From assembly GCA_029976025.1 (NCBI GenBank), contig JARKNX010000124.1, positions 1-64,000 of the forward strand: a stretch of 64,000 nt of DNA, read 5' to 3'. How positions within the stretch are numbered: position 1 is the first letter of the stretch; every line of letters begins with the position of its first letter. The notes beneath the pieces were generated by a model. It was not told where the DNA came from. It did no database searches and saw only the letters and a program-made list of their open reading frames with translations. Shown piece after piece: positions 24,684 through 32,823 of the stretch. The translations under genes were made by a program, and so were the position numbers. Source of the DNA: Aggregatilineales bacterium (GTDB taxonomy: Bacteria; Chloroflexota; Anaerolineae; Aggregatilineales; Ch27).

Positions 24684-26039
24684 ATGGCAGCACGAATCCG
24701 GTTGGCCGCAGTCGGGGCGGGACAGCGCGGCGCTGATGTGTACGGGCGGTATGCGCTGGAGCATGATGCGGATGTCGAATTCGTCGCCGTGGCTGAGCCG
24801 ATCGCGGAGCGGCGCGCCCGCTTCTCCGGACAGTACGACCTGCCCGGAGAAGCGCAGTTTTCCACATGGGAGGACCTGCTGTCCGGGCCGCGGAGAGCCG
24901 ATGCTGTCATCATCGCCACGCAGGATACCGGGCATGTTGCGCCGGCGCTGGCGGCCCTGGAAGCCGGATACGATGTGCTGTTAGAGAAGCCTATGGCCAC
25001 TACGCTGACCGACTGTGTGGCGCTGACAGTCGCCGCGGAAAAAGCCGGGCGTGTGCTGCAAATCTGCCATGTCCTGCGCTATACCGATTTCTTCACCCGC
25101 GTGCACGATATCGTGCAGTCCGGGCGGCTGGGCGATGTTGTCACCTACCAGCACCGGGAGAATGTCTCATACTATCATATGGCGCACAGCTTCGTGCGCG
25201 GCAACTGGCGGAGGGCCGACCAGAGCAGCCCGATGATTCTGGCGAAGTCCTGTCACGATCTGGATCTGATTTACTGGATTCTCGGCGAACGGGTGGCGCA
25301 GCTAAGCTCGGTGGGGACGCTGCGCCATTATCGCGCCGATCAGGCGCCGCGCCCGGATATCCCTCTCCGATGCCTGGATGGATGCCCGATCGAGGCGGAC
25401 TGCCCGTTTTCCGCGCCGGGGATTTACCTGGACTTCCGCCCCTGGCGCTCGATGGGTCTGGCTGATGACCAGGATCTCTCCACAACTCTGGAGTGGCCGA
25501 TGTCCACACTGGCGAATGGTGACCTCCGACGGGAGTCAATTCGCCGCGCGCTGGAGGAAGGCCCCTATGGTCGCTGCGTTTATCACTGCGACAACGATGT
25601 GGTGGATACGCAGATCGTCACCATGCAGACCGAGGCCGGCACTTCGATAGGCTTCTTCATGCACGGGCACAGCCATGTTGAGGGGCGTACCCTGCGCCTT
25701 GATGGTACGCGGGCCACACTAGAGGGCGAATTCATAGACCGGAGGCAGGAGATTCGCGTCACCGATCACCGGACCGGGGCGACTGATATCATTCATCCTG
25801 AGATGGCGACTGGCGGACATGGCGGCGGCGATCAGCGGCTGATGGCCGAGTTTCTGGCCGTCCTGCGCGGCGAGGGGCAGCGACCGCTGACCGATGCGCG
25901 GGCTTCGCTGGAAAGCCATCTTCTCGCTTTTGCGGCGGAGAAGGCGCGGCTGGAATCAATCGTCGTCAATATGGCGGAATACCGCTCATGGGCGATGGCG
26001 GGCAGTACGTCTCCTGACGTTATTCTTCCGCACGCGTGA
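24684..26039 (+). CDS. Gfo/Idh/MocA-family oxidoreductase
   Basis: A protein of 451 residues. The ATG at 24684 has GAGG 8 bases upstream. The N-terminal Rossmann domain starts RLAAVGAGQRGADVYGRYAL, and YDVLLEKPMATTLTDCVAL holds the EKP catalytic/structural Lys. MILAKSCHDLDLIYWILG is the usual helix of the substrate domain, with the His that often serves in catalysis. An insert with CLDGCPIEADCPFSAP (three to four Cys) is found in a subgroup of these proteins. Family members are NAD(P)-dependent sugar or inositol dehydrogenases; the substrate is not determined. Its last 20 bases overlap the end of the convergent membrane gene. Confidence 0.88.
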   Translation: MAARIRLAAVGAGQRGADVYGRYALEHDADVEFVAVAEPIAERRARFSGQYDLPGEAQFSTWEDLLSGPRRADAVIIATQDTGHVAPALAALEAGYDVLLEKPMATTLTDCVALTVAAEKAGRVLQICHVLRYTDFFTRVHDIVQSGRLGDVVTYQHRENVSYYHMAHSFVRGNWRRADQSSPMILAKSCHDLDLIYWILGERVAQLSSVGTLRHYRADQAPRPDIPLRCLDGCPIEADCPFSAPGIYLDFRPWRSMGLADDQDLSTTLEWPMSTLANGDLRRESIRRALEEGPYGRCVYHCDNDVVDTQIVTMQTEAGTSIGFFMHGHSHVEGRTLRLDGTRATLEGEFIDRRQEIRVTDHRTGATDIIHPEMATGGHGGGDQRLMAEFLAVLRGEGQRPLTDARASLESHLLAFAAEKARLESIVVNMAEYRSWAMAGSTSPDVILPHA

Positions 26040-26871
26040 CCAGATACTCGGCTGCATGTAGCGCCGCCCAGCCGATGCCGACGGGCAGGAGCAGGGGAAG
26101 CGCATATTCCACCGCCAGCCGCAGGAACGGGCTGAGCGGCAGCAGCCGCACCAGGTTGATCAGGGCAAAATAAGAGATCGTCAGCAGGATTGTCCCGGCG
26201 TTGCCGGCAATCCGAAACGACACCGCCGCCCCGCTCAGTATCCCGAGGGCGCCAACCATGAATAATTCCACGAAAGGTCGGATCAGGCAGACGGCCAGCG
26301 CGATGATGACCATGATCTGGCTCAGAGGGGCGGGGCTGACCACCTGATTCTGGAAAGTGTTGTAGAGGATGATGATCGGCAGGCTGAACACGGTTATAAC
26401 CCACAGCACGATATCCAGATTATCGACCTGCCGCCAGATGCTGCTGGCAATCTTGCTGAGGAAGATTTCCTGCAGGGGAGGGGGGATTGTGCGCAGCAGC
26501 GTCAGCGTATCGCCCTGCCGCTCATCGAAAATATGATCCACCGCGCCCTGACTGACCACGGCCATGATGTAAGCGTAGAGCAGCAGGCCGAGCGGCAGAA
26601 TGAGCACGGCGGCCAGGGCGTATCCGTATGCGACGACCAGCAGAGGAAGCACAACCAGCGTAATGTGAGGGCTGCTGATACCCGCCCGGATAATGCTGCC
26701 CAGCGGCCAGGTCAGCGCGACCAGGGCGGCTTCCAGTAGCGACACGATAAGAATACGGCGGATGTCGATGGTGTTGGTGCGCCCGGCAAAACCGAGGTGG
26801 CGCCTGACCACGGCGTTTTCGCGCCGCGCCCATCGCGGGAGTATCGCTTCCAGATTTATTGCGCGGAGCAT
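26020..26871 (-). CDS. Integral membrane protein of unknown function
   Basis: A protein of 283 residues with about 7 membrane segments and a basic N-terminus. The ATG at 26871 follows GGGAGGA. DERQGDTLTLLRTIPPPLQEIFLSKIASSIW in a cytosolic loop resembles the ERxxGTLexLLatPxsrxeiilGK loop of ABC-2-type permeases, so it may be an export permease subunit, but no ATPase gene is nearby. It follows the histidine phosphatase gene by 28 bases in one operon. Confidence 0.65.
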   Translation of the reverse strand: MLRAINLEAILPRWARRENAVVRRHLGFAGRTNTIDIRRILIVSLLEAALVALTWPLGSIIRAGISSPHITLVVLPLLVVAYGYALAAVLILPLGLLLYAYIMAVVSQGAVDHIFDERQGDTLTLLRTIPPPLQEIFLSKIASSIWRQVDNLDIVLWVITVFSLPIIILYNTFQNQVVSPAPLSQIMVIIALAVCLIRPFVELFMVGALGILSGAAVSFRIAGNAGTILLTISYFALINLVRLLPLSPFLRLAVEYALPLLLPVGIGWAALHAAEYLVTRAEE

Positions 26872-26899
26872 TGGTTCCTCCCTGAACTGCTGAGGAGGG

Positions 26900-27490
26900 T
26901 TACCTGTCGCGTGTGACGATGGAGATGCCGCTGTTGCTGGTGTCCTCTTCCACCAGTTTCCAGCGCGGCGAAACTTTCAACCACGTGAACAACAGCCGGA
27001 AAATCCCCTGGTGGCCGATGATGCCGAAGTTCGTGCGGGTGGCGTCCGTCATTTCCTGCCAGGCGCGGCGAATGCGCCTGAACGCCTGGAGGGCGGTCTC
27101 GGTATCGCGGGTGAACGGATTGCCCAGGCGTATCCCGGAGCGGATGTAGGCGCCCTTGAGGGTATGCTCGCGCTGATGTGGGCCTCGTAATGGTGCCGGG
27201 AGCAGCTCGTAGAGGTCATCGCGCACCAGGAGCGGAACCTGAACAGCTTCCGCCAGAATCCGCGCCGTTTGCCGGGCGCGGAGCAGCGGGCTTGAGTACA
27301 GACTGGTCAGGCCGAGATCGGCCACGCGAGGAATGATCGAATGCACCTGCTCAATGCCGCGTTCATTGATCGGCTCATGGGGAATCCGGATCACAAGATT
27401 GTTGAAGTCGCCGATTGTGATACGGCGATCCAGGAGCAGGATGTTGCCTTCGACTTCACCGTGCCGGATGAGGCAAATTGTTTGTTGCAT
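26900..27490 (-). CDS. Histidine phosphatase (phosphoglycerate-mutase-like)
   Basis: A protein of 196 residues starting MQQTICLIRHGEVEGN. LIRHGE carries the phospho-accepting His. SLYSSPLLRARQTARILAE and FGIIGHQGIFRLL (second catalytic His) complete the branch-1 histidine phosphatase signature. The usual substrate-strand E is present in LYELLP. A GTG at 27496 is an alternative start. Substrate unknown; the region PHQREHTLKGAYIRSG replaces the usual GxxEG loop. Divergent from the PIG-L gene. Confidence 0.82.
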   Translation of the reverse strand: MQQTICLIRHGEVEGNILLLDRRITIGDFNNLVIRIPHEPINERGIEQVHSIIPRVADLGLTSLYSSPLLRARQTARILAEAVQVPLLVRDDLYELLPAPLRGPHQREHTLKGAYIRSGIRLGNPFTRDTETALQAFRRIRRAWQEMTDATRTNFGIIGHQGIFRLLFTWLKVSPRWKLVEEDTSNSGISIVTRDR

Positions 27491-27636
27491 AGTCACGCCG
27501 GGCTGTGTCTGTCACAGGTTATCAGGTTGCCAGTGTTCGCCGGGATTATAACAGGCTGCTCCGGCCCGACAAGTCGAAAGCTGGCGCGCTGGCAACTGGC
27601 GGTACAATAGGGCGGTTGCTTACACAGGAGCCGACT

Positions 27637-28563
27637 ATGATGACCATCCCGCCATCTTCTGCCGGAGCCTCACGGCGCTTACTGGTATGTTATGCCCATC
27701 CGGATGATGAGACGTTCGGCCTGGGGGGTGCGATCGCGCGATATGCCCATGAAGGAGTCGCAGTCGATCTGGTGTGCGCCACGAACGGCGACGTGGGGGA
27801 AGTGGACCCGGCCTTGCTGAATGGGCGGTCGGTGGCCCGGGTGCGGCTGGATGAGTTGGAGTGTGCTGCGCATGTGCTCGGCATCCGCCGCGTTTATATC
27901 CTCGGCTACCGGGACAGCGGCATGATGGGTTCGGCGGAGAATGCCCACCCCGACTGCCTGTGGCAGGCCGATCAGGATGATGTGGCGCGGCGGATTGTGG
28001 AGATCATTCGCCGCGTCCGCCCGCAGGTCGTTGTCACATTCGATCCCTACGGCGGATACGGCCATCCGGATCACATTGCCGTCCACCGCGCCACGTTACA
28101 GGCTTTCCACGCAGCAGGCGATGCCAGCCAGTTCCCGGAGCAACTGACCGACGGCGTTGCCCCTTTCCAGGCTCAGAAGCTGTATTACGCCACTTTTCCG
28201 CGCACCTGGGCGCGAATCGGTGTGCGGCTGTTCCGCCTGCTGGGCCGTGACCCGCGCCGGATGGGCCGCAATCACGATCTGGATATGCAGGCGTTTCTGG
28301 ATGCCGCGCTGCCCCATCACGCTCGCCTGGATCTGCGGGCGTATTACGACGCCTGGGTGCGGGCATCGGCCTGCCACGCCAGCCAGCAGGGGCCGCTGTC
28401 CCTGCTGCCGCTGCCCCGCATACTCCTCAGACAGTTGTTCGGCTGGCAGTCTTTCCACCGCGCCTGGCCGGAGAGGCCCGGAGCGGCGATTGAGCGCGAT
28501 CTGTTCGAGGGGGTGCTCCCCCTTGAGGGACCAGATCTGCCGCGTGGCACACCTTCCATCTGA
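27637..28563 (+). CDS. PIG-L family deacetylase (LmbE-like)
   Basis: A protein of 308 residues. The first of two ATG codons at 27637 follows AGGAG. CYAHPDDETFGLGGAIARYA holds the AHPDDE zinc site, and GGYGHPDHIAVHRATL gives the third zinc ligand (HPDH). Members hydrolyse N-acetyl groups from GlcNAc-inositol, GlcNAc-malate or related conjugates, as MshB and BshB do. RDSGMMGSAENAHPDCLWQA in the middle resembles the MshB-like subgroup. The substrate cannot be fixed from sequence. Monocistronic between a divergent phosphatase and uvrA. Confidence 0.87.
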   Translation: MMTIPPSSAGASRRLLVCYAHPDDETFGLGGAIARYAHEGVAVDLVCATNGDVGEVDPALLNGRSVARVRLDELECAAHVLGIRRVYILGYRDSGMMGSAENAHPDCLWQADQDDVARRIVEIIRRVRPQVVVTFDPYGGYGHPDHIAVHRATLQAFHAAGDASQFPEQLTDGVAPFQAQKLYYATFPRTWARIGVRLFRLLGRDPRRMGRNHDLDMQAFLDAALPHHARLDLRAYYDAWVRASACHASQQGPLSLLPLPRILLRQLFGWQSFHRAWPERPGAAIERDLFEGVLPLEGPDLPRGTPSI

Positions 28564-28671
28564 GTCCTGGCGCTGACTGGCGCTTTGTGCTGGCGATTTA
28601 GCGGGGGCTGTCCGTTTTTCGCGTGACTGATCTTGTTTCGGCACGGGCCACTTGTTAGACTCGTACGTCCG

Positions 28672-28700
28672 TTGTTGTTGACGAACAGATATGCTATACT
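28672..28700 (+). promoter_or_regulatory. uvrA promoter
   Basis: TTGTTG (28672-28677), 17 bases, TATACT (28695-28700), 34 bases before the uvrA ATG. Confidence 0.6.
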
Positions 28701-28701
28701 A

Positions 28702-28713
28702 GAACGTTAGTGC
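28702..28713. promoter_or_regulatory. Near-consensus LexA-type box at uvrA
   Basis: GAAC-GTTA-GTGC matches the Gram-positive-type SOS box GAAC-N4-GTTC with one mismatch. It starts one base after the -10 of uvrA, a classic repressor position. A perfect box occurs at 32610-32625. Confidence 0.5.
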
Positions 28714-28734
28714 TATTGAAGCAGCGGGATAGCC

Positions 28735-31653
28735 ATGCAAGATAAAATCATTGTTCGCGGCGCACGCGAGCATAACCTCAAGAATGTCGATGTCGATATC
28801 CCCCGCGATAAGCTGGTCGTCATCACCGGCCTCTCCGGCTCCGGCAAATCTTCGCTGGCGTTTGACACGATCTTTGCCGAGGGCCAGCGGCGCTATGTGG
28901 AGAGTCTGAGCGCGTACGCCCGGCAGTTTCTGGGCCAGATGGAGAAGCCCGATGTTGATCAGATCGAGGGGCTAAGCCCGGCAATCTCGATTGACCAGAA
29001 AGGCGTCAGCGCCAATCCACGCTCCACAGTGGGCACGGTGACCGAGATTTACGACTACCTGCGCCTGCTGTACGCCCGCATCGGCATCCCGCACTGCCCG
29101 GAATGTGGCGCAGAAGTGGTGGCGCAGAGCGCTGAGGAGATCGTCAACCACATCCTGGAGATGGAATCCGGCCGGCGTATTCATATCCTGGCGCCCGTGA
29201 TCAAGGGCCGCAAGGGGCGCCACGAGCGTGTGTTTGACGATATCCGGCAGTCCGGGTTTGTCCGCGCCCGCGTGAACGGCGAGATCGTTGATGTCAACGA
29301 GGATATTGAGCTGGATCGGTACAAGATCCACGCTATCGATATCGTCGTTGATCGGCTCATCACGCAGCGGTTTGATGACCCGACCAGCGAAGAAGCGCGC
29401 GCCGCTATCAGCCGCCTGACCGATGCCGTCGAGACGGCGCTTAAACATGGGGATGGCGTGGCGATCATCAATGATGTGACCGATCGCGACAACCCGGTGG
29501 ATACCCTGTACAGCGAACATCTGGCCTGCGTTAACGGCCATGGCAGCCTGCCGGATATCGAGCCGCGCCTTTTCAGCTTCAACACGCCGAACGGGGCCTG
29601 CCCGGAATGTCAGGGGCTGGGGGCCAGGCTGGAGTTCGACCCGGGGCTGCTTGTCCCCAACCCTGACCTGTCTCTGAGCGACGGCGCGATCTGCGCTCCC
29701 GGTTGGAACTCGACGGACGGCTACAGTGTCCGCTGGATGGTGGAGGCTGTCGCCCAACTGGGCGTCCCGCCGGATCGCCCGTGGCGGGAGCTATCTGAGG
29801 AGCAGCGCAACATCGTGATGTACGGCTCCCGCAACAAGCCGGTGCGGCGCACTTTCATAACGCCGCAGGGGTACGCGCGGGAATATCGCGGGCGGTGGGA
29901 AGGTATTGTCGAGACGCTGCAGCGGCGGTATGCAGAGACCTCCTCCGATTACGTGCGCGAGCAGTACGAAACGTTGATGTCGGGGGTGATCTGTCCGGCG
30001 TGCCAGGGTCGGCGGCTGCGGCCTGAGGCGCTGGCGGTGACGGTGCTGGATCGCAGCATCATTGATATCACCGGGGTGACGGTTAAAAACCTCCTGCCCT
30101 GGATTCGCGCCCTGCGCGGCACTGACGGACAGCCGCCGCGCCTGGGTAAAACGGAGCTGTTGATCGCCGGCCAGATTCTCAAAGAAATTGAGGAGCGCGT
30201 CGGCTTCCTGGTTGATGTCGGGCTGGATTATCTGACATTGTCGCGCGCGTCAGGCACGCTCAGCGGCGGCGAAGCCCAGCGCATCCGGCTGGCTACCCAG
30301 ATTGGCAGCCGCCTGACTGGCGTCCTGTACGTGCTGGACGAGCCGACAATCGGCCTGCATCAGCGTGACAACGCCCGCCTGATCCACACCCTGGAGGGGA
30401 TGCGCGATCTGGGCAACACCCTGATCGTCGTCGAGCACGATGATGAGACTATCCGCCACGCTGACTGGGTGATCGACCTGGGGCCAGGCGCGGGGGAGCA
30501 TGGCGGCCAGATTGTCTCCCAGGGGACTCTGGCGCAGATTATGGCGGATTCCCGCAGCCTGACCGGGGCCTACCTTTCCGGTCGCAAATGCGTGCCCATC
30601 CCGGAGGCGCGGCGCAAAGGCAACGGCAGCAGCCTTCTGATTCGCGGGGCGCGGGAGAACAACCTCAAGAATATCGATGTGCGGATTCCGCTGGGCAATC
30701 TCGTGTGTGTGACCGGCGTCAGCGGCAGCGGCAAGAGCACGCTGGTGGTGGAGATTCTTTATAAGCGGCTGGCGCAGATTCTGCACGGCAGCCGTCAGCG
30801 CCCCGGCGATCACGACGCCATTGGCGGTCTGGAATATATCGACAAGATCATTGATATTGATCAAAGTCCGATTGGCCGCACGCCGCGCAGCAATCCGGCC
30901 ACCTACACCAAGATGTTCGACGCCATCCGGTCGCTTTTCGCCGAAATCCCGGAGAGCAAGGTGCGCGGGTACAGCCCCGGCCGCTTCAGCTTCAATGTCA
31001 AGGGCGGGCGCTGCGAAAACTGTCAGGGGCAGGGGCAACTCCTGATCTCGATGCAGTTTCTGCCGGATATTTACGTCCCCTGCGAAGTGTGCCACGGCGC
31101 GCGCTATAACCGCGAGACTCTGCAGGTCCTTTACAAAGGCAAGAGCATCGCCGAGGTGCTGGATATGACCGTCAGCGAAGGGCTGGCGTTCTTTGAGAGC
31201 ATCCCGGCTATCGTCAGCAAGCTGCGGACGCTCCAGGCGGTCGGCCTCGGCTATATCCGCATTGGCCAGCCGGCTACGACCCTGAGCGGCGGCGAAGCTC
31301 AGCGCGTCAAGCTGAGCCGCGAGCTGAGCAAGCGGGCGACAGGGCGGACCCTGTACGTGCTGGATGAGCCTTCAGTGGGGCTGCACGCGGCGGATGTGGC
31401 GCGGCTGATCACCGTCCTGCAGGAACTGGTGAACCAGGGTAATACCGTCGTTGTCATTGAGCACAACCTCGACATTATCAAAGTGGCGGACCACCTGATC
31501 GATCTCGGACCTGAAGGCGGTGACGGCGGCGGTGAGGTCGTGGCTCTGGGCACGCCGGAGGAAGTGGCCGCCATTGAGGGGAGCTACACGGGGCAGTACC
31601 TCAGGGCTTATCTGAGCAGCGGTGATGGCGACTGCGACCCCAGCCTGGACTGA
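28735..31653 (+). CDS. uvrA: UvrABC excinuclease subunit A
   Basis: A protein of 972 residues, the usual UvrA length. Two ABC-ATPase units are seen: Walker [13 protein letters not shown] near residue 35 and [11 protein letters not shown] near 665, each with its signature (LSGGEAQRI and LSGGEAQRV) and Walker B ([10 protein letters not shown] and [10 protein letters not shown]). Zinc modules are visible as CPEC (about 120), CPECQGLG and CPACQGRRL in the first half and CENCQGQG...CEVCHG in the second. UvrA dimers scan DNA for bulky lesions and load UvrB. Promoter and LexA-like box directly upstream suggest damage induction. Confidence 0.98.
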   Translation: MQDKIIVRGAREHNLKNVDVDIPRDKLVVITGLSGSGKSSLAFDTIFAEGQRRYVESLSAYARQFLGQMEKPDVDQIEGLSPAISIDQKGVSANPRSTVGTVTEIYDYLRLLYARIGIPHCPECGAEVVAQSAEEIVNHILEMESGRRIHILAPVIKGRKGRHERVFDDIRQSGFVRARVNGEIVDVNEDIELDRYKIHAIDIVVDRLITQRFDDPTSEEARAAISRLTDAVETALKHGDGVAIINDVTDRDNPVDTLYSEHLACVNGHGSLPDIEPRLFSFNTPNGACPECQGLGARLEFDPGLLVPNPDLSLSDGAICAPGWNSTDGYSVRWMVEAVAQLGVPPDRPWRELSEEQRNIVMYGSRNKPVRRTFITPQGYAREYRGRWEGIVETLQRRYAETSSDYVREQYETLMSGVICPACQGRRLRPEALAVTVLDRSIIDITGVTVKNLLPWIRALRGTDGQPPRLGKTELLIAGQILKEIEERVGFLVDVGLDYLTLSRASGTLSGGEAQRIRLATQIGSRLTGVLYVLDEPTIGLHQRDNARLIHTLEGMRDLGNTLIVVEHDDETIRHADWVIDLGPGAGEHGGQIVSQGTLAQIMADSRSLTGAYLSGRKCVPIPEARRKGNGSSLLIRGARENNLKNIDVRIPLGNLVCVTGVSGSGKSTLVVEILYKRLAQILHGSRQRPGDHDAIGGLEYIDKIIDIDQSPIGRTPRSNPATYTKMFDAIRSLFAEIPESKVRGYSPGRFSFNVKGGRCENCQGQGQLLISMQFLPDIYVPCEVCHGARYNRETLQVLYKGKSIAEVLDMTVSEGLAFFESIPAIVSKLRTLQAVGLGYIRIGQPATTLSGGEAQRVKLSRELSKRATGRTLYVLDEPSVGLHAADVARLITVLQELVNQGNTVVVIEHNLDIIKVADHLIDLGPEGGDGGGEVVALGTPEEVAAIEGSYTGQYLRAYLSSGDGDCDPSLD

Positions 31654-31680
31654 AGCTGCGCGCTGCGCCTTTCGGAAATA

Positions 31681-31735
31681 AGACGATGTCCCCCCTGGCC
31701 CGGGTGTCCAGTCCGGCAAGGAGGGGACATCGTCT
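31681..31735. other. Perfect 13-bp inverted repeat with 29-base loop
   Basis: AGACGATGTCCCC (31681-31693) and GGGGACATCGTCT (31723-31735) are exact inverted copies. The loop holds a further CTGG/CCAG pair. It lies 28 bases after uvrA and before the end of the convergent gene. No T-run follows, so it is either an atypical terminator or a structured RNA element. Confidence 0.7.
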
Positions 31736-31797
31736 GAATGGGAAGTGCTCGATAGGCCCTCCTTCCTCCAAACGGGAGTCGGGCGTTACCTCTTTCG

Positions 31798-32595
31798 TCA
31801 ATCGAGGTTCACATAAGTTAGCTCGTGCTGGGCGGCCGTCTGAGCGGCGCGCTCGCCCGCCGGGCTGGAGGCAGGCCGCTGCCCGGCGGCGAAGCTGGAT
31901 GCCTGCCACGCAGCGGGCTGGTAGCGATCCCCGGCCGGGCGCGATAGCGGCGTAGTGCTGCGAACAGAAGAAGCTCTGGCCGAACTGGCATGGGCTGGAT
32001 TCTCAACAGGACGGGGGAGGGAGGGGTTGCCGGATCGTGCCGCCTCCAGAGATCTGGCCGTCCCGCTGATTGTGGCGCCGGCGTGCATATCCCTGCGCGG
32101 GCTGCCACTCAGTAGATGATCGCTGCCTCCGGCGATGCTGCCGATCAGCGTGACTCGTGTCAGCCAGACCAGGCCGGCTACCGCCAGCGGCACGATCTGT
32201 AGAATCTGCTGGCGGGTGACCAGCTCATTGCCCAGGCCCGGGTTAGCGGCCAGCGTCGCGGCGACCGCCCACCATGTCATCGCGGCGTTCATCAACGCTC
32301 CAAAGAACCAGGCCGCCGTCAGCAGCCAGTCCTCTTTGGAGGCATGCCGCCAGGCGCTCCCCCGGGTGGACAGGCGCGATAGCCCGGCCAGATCGATGCC
32401 GCAAAAGGCTACCGCCAGAATCGTGGCCCATCTGACCGCACCGAGCGCGCTCTGACCCCCGAAGAACGTCCCCAGGGCGTATTCGGTTGTGGCGAAGTTG
32501 AACAGCTCAAAGGCCGCCAGCGCGCTCAGCAGGATCAAGAGCCACAGCGCGCCGCGCGGCAGGCTCACAGGTCGATGAAGCGCTCGTGTAAACAT
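31798..32595 (-). CDS. Four-TM membrane protein of unknown function, SOS-boxed
   Basis: A protein of 265 residues. The ATG at 32595 has AGGAG 6 bases upstream. The first 150 residues hold four hydrophobic segments (for example LWLLILLSALAAFELF and IVPLAVAGLVWLTRVTLIG). The last 110 residues are Ser/Ala/Arg/Pro-rich and probably disordered. A TTGACA-N17-CATAAT promoter and a perfect LexA-type palindrome lie directly upstream. No family is recognised. The regulatory arrangement, and the convergent uvrA, suggest a membrane protein made during DNA damage, perhaps affecting division or signalling; that is inference only. Confidence 0.65.
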   Translation of the reverse strand: MFTRALHRPVSLPRGALWLLILLSALAAFELFNFATTEYALGTFFGGQSALGAVRWATILAVAFCGIDLAGLSRLSTRGSAWRHASKEDWLLTAAWFFGALMNAAMTWWAVAATLAANPGLGNELVTRQQILQIVPLAVAGLVWLTRVTLIGSIAGGSDHLLSGSPRRDMHAGATISGTARSLEAARSGNPSLPRPVENPAHASSARASSVRSTTPLSRPAGDRYQPAAWQASSFAAGQRPASSPAGERAAQTAAQHELTYVNLD

Positions 32596-32609
32596 GCCAG
32601 ACTCCTGTT

Positions 32610-32625
32610 TAGAACTTTTGTTCTA
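32610..32625. promoter_or_regulatory. Perfect LexA-type SOS box
   Basis: TAGAAC-TTTT-GTTCTA is a perfect 16-base palindrome containing GAAC-N4-GTTC. It abuts the -10 (32625-32630) of the reverse-strand promoter and ends 15 bases before the ATG of the membrane protein gene. LexA itself is not encoded in the window. Confidence 0.65.
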
Positions 32626-32653
32626 TTATGTGTCGAAAGCGATGCTGTGTCAA
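32625..32653 (-). promoter_or_regulatory. Promoter of the SOS-boxed membrane protein
   Basis: Read on the reverse strand: consensus TTGACA (32653-32648), 17 bases, CATAAT (32630-32625). Confidence 0.75.
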
Positions 32654-32823
32654 GCAAAAAGCGCTCCGGTTTGCGTATCCTAACGGTGCGGCGATCAGGG
32701 CCGCACGGCTGATATGCGGGATGATTCCTGCATATGAATGGGCTATAATGAGTCCCCTGAGCAAGGGCCTGGTCACACATCTGTGCTGCACCCGGCGAGC
32801 GGATTTGCGATTAAGGACCGGAC

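Noticed and set aside
3585-28563. Mycothiol pathway suggested by ino1, a double-GNAT (MshD-like) protein and a PIG-L (MshB-like) deacetylase
   Set aside because: The genes are scattered over 25 kb in separate units, MshA and MshC were not found, and both families have many other substrates.
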